From the NCBI GenBank assembly GCA_005885565.1, contig VAXK01000205.1, forward strand, positions 1 through 36,728: 36,728 nucleotides of DNA, written 5' to 3'. Positions within the stretch are counted from its first letter, which is position 1; each line of letters begins with the position of its first letter. Of this stretch, positions 14,699 through 22,800 are shown piece after piece. Origin of the DNA: Actinomycetota bacterium. GTDB taxonomy: Bacteria; Actinomycetota; Thermoleophilia; Gaiellales; Gaiellaceae. The notes under the pieces were generated by a model, which worked only from the letters and a program-made list of their open reading frames with translations, had not been told where the DNA came from and did not search any database. Both the position numbers and the translations under genes were made by a program.

Positions 14699-16644
14699 CG
14701 ACCGTCACGCACGAGCACGAACACGTCGACGAGCACGCCGCGCCGCCCGCGCCGACCGGCTGGCGCCGCCTGACCGCGCCTGGCTGGCTGCGCGTGCCGT
14801 GGATGATCGTCGTCTTCTTCGGCATCGGCGCCGGGATCACGGTGCTCGTCCGCTGGCTCGAGGGCTGGCACCCGATCTGGAAGGGCTCGATCATCACCAC
14901 GGTCGAGCTGACGACGGTGCCGCTCGGGTTCCTCGCCGGGATCGGCACCTTCGACTACTGGGTCCGGTACGCAACCGGAGCGCCGACCGCGCCCGAGGAC
15001 CACTCGGGCCACGGCGCGCGGAGCTGGCGCGACTACTTCCGCGTGAACACCGACCACAAGGTGATCGGCGTCCAGTACCTGGTGACGACGATCTTCTTCT
15101 TCCTCGCCGCCGGGATGCTCGCGATGTTCGTCCGCGCCGAGCTGGCGAAGCCGGGGATGCAGTTCTTCGACAACCAGACGTACAACGGCCTGTTCTCCGT
15201 CCACGCCTCGCTCATGATCTTCCTCTTCGTGATCCCGGCCTTCGCCGGGCTCGCGAACTTCGTCGTGCCGCTGATGCTGGGCGCGCCGGACATGGCCTTT
15301 CCGCGCCTGAACGCACTCTCGTACTGGCTCCTCCCGATGGCCGGCTTCATGATGCTCGGGAGCTTCCTCGTCCCGGGCGGCGCCTTCGCCACCGGATGGA
15401 CGAGCTACGCGCCCCTCGCCGTGCACCAGCCGCTCGGCCAGGTGTTCTTCAACATGGGCGTCCAGTGGGCTGGCGCGTCGTCGATCATGACGGCGCTCAA
15501 CTTCCTGGTCACCATCATCACGATGCGCGCGCCTGGGATGACCTTCTGGCGCATGCCGCTCCTCGTTTGGGCCAACTTCACGACGTCACTGCTGGTCGTG
15601 ATCGCGACGCCGTTCATCGCCGGCTCGCAGTTCTTCGTCATGTTCGACCGGGTCATGCACACGCACTTCTTCGACCCGGGCCACGGCGGCTACCCGCTCG
15701 CCTACCAGCACATCTTCTGGTTCTACTCGCACCCGGCCGTCTACATCATGATGCTGCCCGGCTTCGGGATCGCCTCGGAGGTCATCTCGGTCATGTCGCG
15801 GAAGCCGATCTTCGGCTATCGCCTGATGGCGCTCTCGCTGCTCGCGATCCTCGTGCTCGGCTTCTCGGTCTGGGCGCACCACATGTTCGTCTCGGGCATG
15901 GCCCCCTGGCTCCGCGTTCCGATGATGGCGACGACGCTCCTGATCGCCGTCCCGACCGGGATCAAGGTCTTCAGCTGGCTGGCGACGATGTGGGAGGGCC
16001 GGATCAACTTCTCGACGCCGATGCTCTTCGCCGTCGGCTTCGTGTCGATGTTCGTCATCGGTGGCCTCTCCGGGATCTACCTCGGCGCGGTCCCGATCGA
16101 CATCCACGTTTCGGACACGGCCTTCGTCGTCGCGCACATCCACTACGTGCTCTTCGGCGGCTCGCTCTTCACGATCTTCGCCGGGATCTACTACTGGTTC
16201 CCGAAGATGACCGGCCGCATGTACAACGAGCGGCTCGGCAAGCTCCACTTCTGGCTGACCTTCGTCGGGTTCAACCTCACGTTCTTCCCGATGCACCTGA
16301 TCGGCGTCCAGGGCATGCCGCGCCGCGTGGCCGACTACGCGCCGCGCTTCGCGGACTGGAACCTCTTCATCTCGATCGCGTCCTTCGGCCTCGGCGCCTC
16401 GACGGTCGTCTTCCTCTACAACATGATCTGGAGCTGGCGGTTCGGCCCGCCTGCCGGCGGCAACCCCTGGCGCGCTCTCACGCTCGAGTGGCAGGTGACC
16501 TCGCCGCCGCCGATCTTCAACTTCGACGAGATTCCACAGGTCGTGGGCAGCCCGTACGAGTACGGCGTGCCGGGCGCGAGGCACGCCGTCCTGAACGGCG
16601 ACCGCGCCGAGGTCGGTGAGCTCGAGGAGGTGCGGCGGACGTGA
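14695..16644 (+). CDS. coxA: Cytochrome c oxidase subunit I
   Basis: Catalytic heme-copper subunit, 649 aa, starting in an ATGA overlap with coxB. Two extra N-terminal helices precede the usual twelve. Visible are the low-spin heme ligand region SVHASLMIF, GAPDMAFPRLN with the D-channel aspartate, YSHPAVY at 344-350 (CuB histidine and cross-linked tyrosine), HH at 395-396, PTGIKVFSWL (K-channel) and HIH at 481-483 (both haem irons). YSHPAVY, with no glutamate before VY, marks it as an A2-type oxidase, in agreement with the caa3 subunit II. It acts in the cell membrane as terminal oxidase and proton pump. Confidence 0.97.
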   Translation: MTTVTHEHEHVDEHAAPPAPTGWRRLTAPGWLRVPWMIVVFFGIGAGITVLVRWLEGWHPIWKGSIITTVELTTVPLGFLAGIGTFDYWVRYATGAPTAPEDHSGHGARSWRDYFRVNTDHKVIGVQYLVTTIFFFLAAGMLAMFVRAELAKPGMQFFDNQTYNGLFSVHASLMIFLFVIPAFAGLANFVVPLMLGAPDMAFPRLNALSYWLLPMAGFMMLGSFLVPGGAFATGWTSYAPLAVHQPLGQVFFNMGVQWAGASSIMTALNFLVTIITMRAPGMTFWRMPLLVWANFTTSLLVVIATPFIAGSQFFVMFDRVMHTHFFDPGHGGYPLAYQHIFWFYSHPAVYIMMLPGFGIASEVISVMSRKPIFGYRLMALSLLAILVLGFSVWAHHMFVSGMAPWLRVPMMATTLLIAVPTGIKVFSWLATMWEGRINFSTPMLFAVGFVSMFVIGGLSGIYLGAVPIDIHVSDTAFVVAHIHYVLFGGSLFTIFAGIYYWFPKMTGRMYNERLGKLHFWLTFVGFNLTFFPMHLIGVQGMPRRVADYAPRFADWNLFISIASFGLGASTVVFLYNMIWSWRFGPPAGGNPWRALTLEWQVTSPPPIFNFDEIPQVVGSPYEYGVPGARHAVLNGDRAEVGELEEVRRT

Positions 16645-17489
16645 GCGAGCGGGAGCCGCGGGAGATCCTCGCCGTCGCGAACGAGACGGTCGCGGGGCGG
16701 AGCCTGCTCGAGGCGGTCCGGCGCGAGGCCGCCCGTGGACCGATCCGCGTCACCGTGCTCTGTCCGATCAACCACCCGCGCGAGGGCTACGTCGTCTACG
16801 AGGACACGCGCCGCGCCGCGGCCGGTCGGCGCCTCGACAAGACGCTCGGGATGCTGCGCGAGGCCGGGATCCCGGCGCACGGGCTCGTCGTCGACGCCGA
16901 CCCGGTGAGCGCCGTCCGCGACGCGATCGCCCAGCTCGAGCCGGACGCGATCGTCGTCTCGACCCATCCGGAGTCGAAGTCCGGCTGGCTGCGCCGCGAC
17001 GTTGTGGAGCGGATCCGCGGAGCCGCGGGGTCGATCCCGGTCGAGCACGTCGTCGCGGACATGGAGCGCGAGGAGGGGAGCGAGGCGAACGTCCTCGTCG
17101 TCGCGAACGAGACGGTCATCGGCGAGGCGCTCCTCGAGCGCGTCCGCGAGCGCGCCCGTCGCTCACCCGCGAGCTTCCTCATCGTCTCGCCGCAGAGCGA
17201 CCTCGCGCTGGCGTCGCACCCGGAGGCGGAGCGGCGCCTGCGGAACGCGCTCGCGACGCTGCGGAGCGACGGCATCGAGGCACACGGCCAGATCGCGCAT
17301 CCGGACCCGTACACGGCCGCGATGCAGGCGATCTCGGACGAGCGGATCGACCAGATCATCGTCTCGACGTTCCCGGGCGAGCGGTCGGGCTGGCTCAAGC
17401 GCGACGTCGTCGGCCGGCTGCGGAAGGCGACGCGCATCCCGGTCGAGCACGTGGTCGTCGAGCCGGCCGCCGTCGGAGCGGCGCCCTAG
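16641..17489 (+). CDS. Tandem USP-like (VANET) domain protein
   Basis: A 282-aa cytoplasmic protein starting in a GTGA overlap with coxA. It is two copies of one domain of about 135 residues. Copy 1 has LAVANETVAGRSLLEAV and STHPESKSGWLRRDVVERIR; copy 2 has LVVANETVIGEALLERV and STFPGERSGWLKRDVVGRLR. Each ends IPVEHVV. The fold looks like the universal stress protein superfamily (alternating strand-helix, late STxP loop), but the standard GxxGxxG nucleotide motif is not obvious. A third copy lies at 18082-18735. Its position inside the oxidase operon suggests a regulatory or assembly role; this is inference. Confidence 0.75.
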   Translation: MSEREPREILAVANETVAGRSLLEAVRREAARGPIRVTVLCPINHPREGYVVYEDTRRAAAGRRLDKTLGMLREAGIPAHGLVVDADPVSAVRDAIAQLEPDAIVVSTHPESKSGWLRRDVVERIRGAAGSIPVEHVVADMEREEGSEANVLVVANETVIGEALLERVRERARRSPASFLIVSPQSDLALASHPEAERRLRNALATLRSDGIEAHGQIAHPDPYTAAMQAISDERIDQIIVSTFPGERSGWLKRDVVGRLRKATRIPVEHVVVEPAAVGAAP

Positions 17490-17491
17490 CC

Positions 17492-18082
17492 GTGGCCGTC
17501 CACGTCGAAGCCCACGGACCGCCGCTCGCGCACCGAAGCTCGCGCGTCGACGCCTCGATCCTCGGCATCTTCCTCTTCATCGCGTCCGAGGTGATGCTCT
17601 TCGGCGCGTTCTTCACGGCGTACTTCTTCGTGCGCGTCGCGGCCGGGACGCCGTGGCCGACCCCGCCCTTCCACCTGCCGGTCTTCGTCGCCGGGGTGAA
17701 CACGATGATCCTCGTCACCTCGAGCTTCACGATGCACTGGGCGCTCCAGTCGATCAAGCGCGACAACCACGCTGGCCTCCAGGCGGGCCTGCTGCTCACG
17801 TTCCTGATGGGCCTGACGTTCCTGCTGACCCAGATCCTCGAGTACTCCCGGATCGGCTTCGCGCCCAAGGACGGCGCCTTCGCGACGGTCTTCTACTGCC
17901 TCACCGGCCTGCACGGGGCGCACGTCGCGGTCGGGCTCATGCTCCTCGGAGCCGCCACGATCCGGGCCTTCCGCGGCCACTACTCGTCCGAGGCGCACCA
18001 CGGCGTCGAGATCCCCGGGATCTACTGGCACTTCGTGGACGTAATGTGGATCGTCGTGTACTCGACCGTGTACATCCTCTAG
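17492..18082 (+). CDS. coxC: Cytochrome c oxidase subunit III
   Basis: A 196-aa five-helix subunit III. Recognisable stretches are FLFIASEVMLFGAFFTAYF, TFLLTQILEYS, FYCLTGLHGAHVAVGL (conserved His-Gly-x-His) and the terminal IYWHFVDVMWIVVYSTVY. It is shorter than seven-helix forms, as is common in bacterial caa3 oxidases. The start is GTG 17492, 2 nt after the upstream stop. Confidence 0.95.
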   Translation: MAVHVEAHGPPLAHRSSRVDASILGIFLFIASEVMLFGAFFTAYFFVRVAAGTPWPTPPFHLPVFVAGVNTMILVTSSFTMHWALQSIKRDNHAGLQAGLLLTFLMGLTFLLTQILEYSRIGFAPKDGAFATVFYCLTGLHGAHVAVGLMLLGAATIRAFRGHYSSEAHHGVEIPGIYWHFVDVMWIVVYSTVYIL

Positions 18083-18735
18083 TGATCAATCCGCTGCGTA
18101 GCGAGGCGGAGGCGTTCAGATTCGTGCTCGCGACGCTGGCGTACTTCGCGGCGATCGTGCTGGCGGCGGTGCTGGGCGGGCGGTGGGTCGGGCTCGCGGT
18201 CTTCATCGTCCTCAGCGCGCTCGTGATCGGGTGGTGGGTGCGCGCCCGGCGCGCCGAGCAGCCGGTGCCGACGCGGCCGACGCGGCAGTCCGCCGCCGGC
18301 GAGCGGCGGATCCTCGTGATCGCGAACGAGACCGTCGGCGGCGAGATGCTGCGCGACTGCATCAGGGAGAAGACCGAGGGCTACCGCGGCGAGGTGCTCG
18401 TCGTCACGCCGGCGCTGAACTCTCCGCTCAAGCACTGGGCGTCGGACGAGGACGAGGCGCGCGCGGCGGCGCAGAAGCGGCTGGACGCGAGCCTGGCCCG
18501 GCTGCGGGAGGCGGGAATCCAGGCGCGCGGCGAGGTCGGCGACGGCGAGCCGCTCCAGGCGATCGAGGACGCGCTGCGCACCTTCGGAGCGGACGAGATC
18601 ATCATCTCGACGCATCCGGAGGGCCGCTCGCATTGGCTCGAGCGCGGCGTAGTGACGCACGCGCGAGAGCGCTTCGCAGTCCCGATCACGCACGTCGTGG
18701 TCGACCTCGAGGCGGAGCGCGAGGAGGTTCGCTAG
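18082..18735 (+). CDS. Two-helix membrane protein with C-terminal USP-like domain
   Basis: A 217-aa protein whose GTG shares one base with the coxC stop. Residues about 12-55 form two transmembrane helices (VLATLAYFAAIVLAAVLGG and VGLAVFIVLSALVIGWWV), the size and place of an oxidase subunit IV. After a short linker comes a USP-like domain matching the two at 16641-17489: LVIANETVGGEMLRD, then ISTHPEGRSHWLERGVV and VPITHVVVD. It seems to tether this domain to the oxidase membrane complex. Its stop is 2 bp from the convergent cytochrome gene's stop, leaving no room for a terminator. Confidence 0.75.
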   Translation: MINPLRSEAEAFRFVLATLAYFAAIVLAAVLGGRWVGLAVFIVLSALVIGWWVRARRAEQPVPTRPTRQSAAGERRILVIANETVGGEMLRDCIREKTEGYRGEVLVVTPALNSPLKHWASDEDEARAAAQKRLDASLARLREAGIQARGEVGDGEPLQAIEDALRTFGADEIIISTHPEGRSHWLERGVVTHARERFAVPITHVVVDLEAEREEVR

Positions 18736-18737
18736 CG

Positions 18738-19394
18738 CTACTTCTTGCCGGCGTGGGCGGCGACGTACTTCGCCACCGCCGTGATCTGGGCGTCCGTGAG
18801 CTTGCCCTTGAAGGCCGGCATGATCGCACCGCCGTTGATGACCTGGCGCTTCACCCGCGCGAACGCGGGCTTGAGCTGGTCGAGGTTCGGGCCGACGGTG
18901 CCGTGCGTCCCCGCGGCCGCGAGCGTGTGACAGCTCGCGCAGCTCGACGTGAAGATCGTCTTCCCGTTCGTGCTCTGCGTCGTGCCACCGCTCGCCGCCG
19001 CGGCGAGCGAGGACTGCGTCCCGGCGACCGAAGCGACGTATGCGGCCACGTCGTCGACCTCGCTTCCCTTGACGAGGTTCGCCGGCATGTTCACGCCCTC
19101 GTCGCGCTGAGCCGGGTACTTGACCTGGTCGGCCACGACCTGCTTGATGGTGCTCTCCTCGAAGTGCGTGCTTCGCCCGGATCCGCGCATGGCCGCGAAG
19201 GCCTCGTCCAGGTTCGGCCCGACCTTGCCGCTCGCACCGGCCGCCCCGAGGGTGTGACAGCTTGCGCACTTGGCCGTGAAGAGCGCCTTGCCGCTCTGCG
19301 CGCTTCCGCCTTTGGCGACGCCGCCGGTGCCGCAAGCGGTCCCTCCAAGGGCGATCGAGGCGAGGAGGGCGGCGAGCGCGAGCCGCACCGGCAC
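18738..19394 (-). CDS. Exported diheme cytochrome c
   Basis: A 218-aa exported electron carrier. The signal sequence LALAALLASIALGGTAC may be lipidated at C21 although the lipobox is weak. Two class-I cytochrome domains follow, each with CASCH and GPNLD, and candidate axial methionines in VNMPANLV and AIMPAFKG. It could donate electrons to the caa3 oxidase encoded next to it. GTG 19394 shares a base with the STAS gene stop (TAGTG), so it is probably translated after it. Confidence 0.9.
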   Translation of the reverse strand: MPVRLALAALLASIALGGTACGTGGVAKGGSAQSGKALFTAKCASCHTLGAAGASGKVGPNLDEAFAAMRGSGRSTHFEESTIKQVVADQVKYPAQRDEGVNMPANLVKGSEVDDVAAYVASVAGTQSSLAAAASGGTTQSTNGKTIFTSSCASCHTLAAAGTHGTVGPNLDQLKPAFARVKRQVINGGAIMPAFKGKLTDAQITAVAKYVAAHAGKK

Positions 19395-19759
19395 TAAGCA
19401 GGCGGGCGGCTCGACGACTGGATCTGCTCGAGGGCCTCGCTCCGCGACGGGTAGATCGTGAACACCCGGTCGAGGCCGGTGATCTCGAAGATCTTCGTGA
19501 TGTTGCGATCGCTGCAGACGAGCGAGAGCTGGCCGTCGTTCGTGCGCAGGCGCTTGACGCCGCCGACGAGCACGCCCAGGGTGGTCGAGTCGATGAAGGT
19601 CGTGTCCGAGAAGTCGACGACGACGTGGCGCGCGCCCTGGCTGATCACCTCGAGCAGCTGCTGCTTGAACTCGGGCGCCGTGTAGAGATCGACCTCGCCC
19701 GCCAGCGAGATGACGTAGCTCGAGTCGCCGAGCTCCTCGGTCTTGATGTCGAAGTTCAT
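19394..19759 (-). CDS. STAS-domain anti-sigma factor antagonist
   Basis: A 121-aa protein of the SpoIIAA/RsbV type. The STAS core is LAGEVDLYTAPEFKQQLLE, VVVDFSDTTFIDSTTLGVLV and LRTNDGQLSLVCSD. S58 in IDSTT is the expected phosphorylation site of an anti-sigma kinase. No kinase or sigma partner lies next to it. ATG 19759 has GGGGGAG about 4 nt upstream. Confidence 0.93.
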   Translation of the reverse strand: MNFDIKTEELGDSSYVISLAGEVDLYTAPEFKQQLLEVISQGARHVVVDFSDTTFIDSTTLGVLVGGVKRLRTNDGQLSLVCSDRNITKIFEITGLDRVFTIYPSRSEALEQIQSSSRPPA

Positions 19760-19789
19760 CGCTCCCCCGGTCGCGGTTCCAAGGGCGCG

Positions 19790-19795
19790 AGTCTA
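19790..19795 (-). promoter_or_regulatory. -10 candidate TAGACT for the STAS-cytochrome operon
   Basis: TAGACT on the minus strand. Its first three bases are the stop codon of the upstream TPR gene. The 5' leader would be about 25 nt, with a GGGGGAG ribosome site. Confidence 0.4.
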
Positions 19796-20644
19796 ACGAG
19801 TCGGCTTCGAGCTCGACTCGAGGAGCTTGACGTGCTGCTTCACCTGCGCCGCGCTCGGATCGTCCGGAGCGAGCCTCAGGAAGCGCTTGTAGGCGGCGAT
19901 CGCCGTCTTGGTGTCGTTGGCGGACTCGGCCGTCGACGCGAGCTGTAGCTGGACGGTCGGGTCGTTCGGCGTCTTCGCAGCCACGCGCTTGTAGGCGCCG
20001 ACGGCGGCCGAGTAGGCCGTCTGCATCTTCCCGTACGCGTTCGTGAAGGCCGTGCGGGCCGGCGTCGTCGAGGCGTCCGTGATCGGGTTCTGCCCGAGCG
20101 CCGCCCCGAGCTTGCCGGTCGTCGGGTACGGCGTGAAGAGCGACGAGTTCGAGAATGCCGCCTGCGCGGCGATCGCCTGCTGCCGCGCCGCATCGGCCTG
20201 CGAGAGGTATGTCCCGGCGAGCTCCGTCAGGGCGGTCGTGTCCTTCGGCCGAAGCGTCGCGTACGTGTTGAGCGCGGCGATCGCCTTGGTGGTGTCGCCC
20301 TTCGCCTCGTACGCGCGGGCGAGGTCGCGGTAGGCGGCCGCGTCGCGCGGGTTCTTCTTGATCCGGTTCTGCGCGCCGCTCACCGACGTGGACGAGGAGC
20401 CGCCGCCGAAGATGTGGAAGTTCCCCCGCAACAGGTCGCCGATCCCGGAGGAGCCGGAGCCGACGCCGAGGAAGACGAAGCTCAGCGCGAAGACGAGCGC
20501 GAGGAAGATGAAGATCGGCTTCGTCGAGCGACGAAGCCGCATGAAGAACATCGTCTGCTCGGCGACGGGAGGCTTGCGCGCCGCGCGCGGGCGGGGCTGG
20601 GCCTTCGCCTGGCGAGGTCGCTGCTTTGCGGCTCCACGGGCCAT
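19793..20644 (-). CDS. Membrane-anchored TPR protein
   Basis: A 283-aa protein. A basic, Pro/Ala-rich cytoplasmic start is followed by a transmembrane helix at about 44-62 (IFIFLALVFALSFVFLG), then tetratricopeptide repeats outside (AYRDLARAYEAKGDTTKAIA, LTELAGTYLSQADAARQQA, and AESANDTKTAIAAYKRFLRL near the end). It likely acts as a scaffold for envelope protein contacts; the partner is unknown. TACCCT on the minus strand lies 9 nt before ATG 20644. Confidence 0.85.
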   Translation of the reverse strand: MARGAAKQRPRQAKAQPRPRAARKPPVAEQTMFFMRLRRSTKPIFIFLALVFALSFVFLGVGSGSSGIGDLLRGNFHIFGGGSSSTSVSGAQNRIKKNPRDAAAYRDLARAYEAKGDTTKAIAALNTYATLRPKDTTALTELAGTYLSQADAARQQAIAAQAAFSNSSLFTPYPTTGKLGAALGQNPITDASTTPARTAFTNAYGKMQTAYSAAVGAYKRVAAKTPNDPTVQLQLASTAESANDTKTAIAAYKRFLRLAPDDPSAAQVKQHVKLLESSSKPTR

Positions 20645-20651
20645 GCGCGCC

Positions 20652-21707
20652 CTAGGGTACCGCCCACTCGTGGGCGTCGCCCACCGCTCGGAGCGCGGCC
20701 TTGAGCTCCTCGTCGGCGAGGGCGCCGGCGACGCCCGCGTCGAAGGCCGCGCGCGGGTCGAGGCCGAGGCGCTGCGCCGCCTCGTAGTCGCGGGTCAGGT
20801 CGGTGTCGAACATGGCCGGGTCGTCGGTCGAGATGGAGCAGAGGACGCCCGCCTCGACGAGCCGCGGGAGCGGATGCTCGTCCAGCGATGCCACCGCGCC
20901 GGTGCGGAGGTTCGAGATCGGGCACACGTCGAGGACGATCTCCCGGGCCGCGAGCTCGCGCACGAGGGCCGGATCCTCGACCGCGCGGATGCCGTGGCGC
21001 ACCCGGTCGGCCCCGAGCGCGTCGAGCGCGCCCCACACCGACGCCGGGCCCACCACCTCGCCCGCGTGCGGGACGGATGCGAGCCCCTCGGCGCGCGCCT
21101 CGCGGAAGACGTCGGCGTACGGCTCGGGCGGGAACTGCGCCTCGAGCCCGCCGAGCCCGACCCCGGCCAGGCCGTACTCGACCGCGTAGCGGACGGTCTG
21201 ACGGGCCTCCTCGAGCGTGAACCCACGCGGGATGTCGGGGGTGAGCGCGACCTCGACGCCGTGCAGCTCCTTCGCCTCCTGGGCGCCGTCGCGGAAGCCC
21301 GAGTACACCTCGTCCCACGACACCCCGCGCCGCACCCGCTCGGCCGGCGAGAAGATGCCCTCGACGTAGAGGGCGCCGTGGGAGGCGGCCTCGGTGGCGT
21401 AGTCGACGACGACCTGTCGGAAGTCGGCCTCCCTCTGGAGCGCGTTCGTCGTCAGGATCCAGACGTCGATGAAGTGCACGAAGTCGCGGAACTCGTACAG
21501 TGCCGCGAGCCCCTCGACGGTGTTCGCCGGAAGCGCGTAGTCGTTCCGGCGCGCGATCTGGAGCAGCGTCGCCGGCCGCACCGTCCCTTCCAGGTGGACG
21601 TGTAGCTCCACTTTCGGAAAGGCACCGCTTGCGGTGGCGGCATCAGGAGGCGCAGGCTGTGCCTGCGCCTCCGTCTGCAATGACCGGTCGACCCGCGTCT
21701 GTTTCAT
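20652..21707 (-). CDS. add: Adenosine deaminase family protein
   Basis: Zinc hydrolase of the adenosine/AMP deaminase superfamily, 351 aa. Metal ligands are H36 and H38 in ELHVHLEG, the HAGE motif carries the next histidine and catalytic glutamate, and SNLRTGA and STDDPAMFDT give the remaining zinc ligand. Substrate could be adenosine, adenine or 6-aminodeoxyfutalosine; the motifs alone do not decide. About 28 extra N-terminal residues precede the barrel. The gene begins 16 bp after tatC on the same strand. Confidence 0.9.
   Translation of the reverse strand: MKQTRVDRSLQTEAQAQPAPPDAATASGAFPKVELHVHLEGTVRPATLLQIARRNDYALPANTVEGLAALYEFRDFVHFIDVWILTTNALQREADFRQVVVDYATEAASHGALYVEGIFSPAERVRRGVSWDEVYSGFRDGAQEAKELHGVEVALTPDIPRGFTLEEARQTVRYAVEYGLAGVGLGGLEAQFPPEPYADVFREARAEGLASVPHAGEVVGPASVWGALDALGADRVRHGIRAVEDPALVRELAAREIVLDVCPISNLRTGAVASLDEHPLPRLVEAGVLCSISTDDPAMFDTDLTRDYEAAQRLGLDPRAAFDAGVAGALADEELKAALRAVGDAHEWAVP
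20654..20659 (-). promoter_or_regulatory. -10 candidate TACCCT for the TPR gene
   Basis: TACCCT on the minus strand, 9 nt before ATG 20644, overlapping the last codons of the adenosine deaminase gene. Confidence 0.35.
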
Positions 21708-21723
21708 CAGCGGCGGAAAGGCT

Positions 21724-22494
21724 TCACAGAGGCTCGGCGGCCGCGGCCTCGGCTTCGCGAACCCCCCAGCGGCGCTCCACGAGCACCGCGAGCCAGATCG
21801 AGCCCTCGTAGAGGATCACGAGCGGGATACCCTCGAAGGTGGTCGTGACCGGGTCGACTCCCGGCAGGAGCACCGCGATCACCGCGACGATGAAGTAGCC
21901 GAGCCGTCGGTTGTGGCGCAGCGCGTGCGTCGAGAGGATGCCGATGCGGACGAGGCCGAGGACGAAGATCGGCAGCTCGAAGACGATGCCGACCGCGGCG
22001 AGCACGGCGAGCGCGAACGAGAAGTAGTCGCGCGCGCGGATCTGGATGTGGTACAGCCGGTCGTCGTAGTGGGTGAGGAAGTGGAGCGCCTGCGGCAGCA
22101 CGAGCCAGTAGCCGAAGGCGACGCCCGCAGCGAGGAGCACGCTCGCAAAGGCGACGAGGAGCGCGACGATCCGCTGCGAGCTCTCCTCGAAGGCCGGGGC
22201 GAGGAAGCTCCAGAGCTGCCACAGCAGGACGGGGAAGGCGAGCGCGATGCCCGCCATCAGGCTGATCTTGAAGGAGGTGAGGAACGGCTCGGCGACGCCG
22301 AAGGTGATCAGGTGGCGCCGGTCGGGCGGGAGCGGGCGCTCGAGCCAGAGCACCAGATGGCGGTGGAAGACGAAGGTGATCGTCGTCGTGACGACGAGCG
22401 CGAGGAGCGAGATGATGATCCGGCTCCGGAGCTCGTCGAGGTGCTCGACGAGGGTCGCCTCTTCGCGGTGGCCGAGGCGCCGCGGAAGATTCAT
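21724..22494 (-). CDS. tatC: Sec-independent translocase subunit TatC
   Basis: A 256-aa six-helix receptor of the twin-arginine pathway. The N-terminus has the family motif LVEHLDELRSRI, followed by FGVAEPFLTSFKISLMAGI and FELPIFVLGLVRIGILS, with LLPGVDPVTTTFEGIPLVILYE in the last loop and helix. It binds RR signal peptides in the membrane. It lies 12 bp downstream of tatA. The cysteine-rich protein at 10866 is one likely client in this window. Confidence 0.97.
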   Translation of the reverse strand: MNLPRRLGHREEATLVEHLDELRSRIIISLLALVVTTTITFVFHRHLVLWLERPLPPDRRHLITFGVAEPFLTSFKISLMAGIALAFPVLLWQLWSFLAPAFEESSQRIVALLVAFASVLLAAGVAFGYWLVLPQALHFLTHYDDRLYHIQIRARDYFSFALAVLAAVGIVFELPIFVLGLVRIGILSTHALRHNRRLGYFIVAVIAVLLPGVDPVTTTFEGIPLVILYEGSIWLAVLVERRWGVREAEAAAAEPL

Positions 22495-22506
22495 TGCGCG
22501 TCTTTT

Positions 22507-22746
22507 CTAGACGGGATCGTGCTCGCGGGGCGCGGCGGGCGCTGTCGTGTCCTGCGTTCCGACGGGGGGCTCGACGGCGGTGGACTCGAGCTGCCGCGGC
22601 TCGTCGTCCTTGCCCGTGACCGAGTCCTTGAACTCCCGCATGCCCTTCCCGAGCGAGCGTCCGATCTCCGGGAGCCGCTTCGCGCCGAAGAGCACGAGCG
22701 CCAGCAAGAGGAGGAGGACGATCTCGCCGGTTCCGATGTTCGGCAT
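22507..22746 (-). CDS. tatA: Sec-independent translocase subunit TatA
   Basis: A 79-aa pore-forming Tat component. A single helix (GEIVLLLLLALVLFGAKRLP) with the Phe-Gly hinge is followed by an amphipathic helix (IGRSLGKGMREFKDSV) and a flexible acidic tail. The start is ATG 22746. TATCCT on the minus strand (22759-22754) lies 7 nt upstream, suggesting a leaderless message. Confidence 0.95.
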   Translation of the reverse strand: MPNIGTGEIVLLLLLALVLFGAKRLPEIGRSLGKGMREFKDSVTGKDDEPRQLESTAVEPPVGTQDTTAPAAPREHDPV

Positions 22747-22753
22747 CGACCCG

Positions 22754-22759
22754 AGGATA
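22754..22759 (-). promoter_or_regulatory. -10 candidate TATCCT for tatA-tatC
   Basis: TATCCT on the minus strand ends 7 nt before the tatA ATG. It lies in the 54-bp gap between the divergent tatA and SDR genes. Confidence 0.45.
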
Positions 22760-22800
22760 GCGCGTTTGGCTCGGCGCGCCGAGGGAGACGCAAGGGGACG

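Noticed and set aside
21634..22800. An upstream extension of the SDR frame
   Set aside because: It is antisense to tatC and tatA; the SDR fold begins just after ATG 22801.
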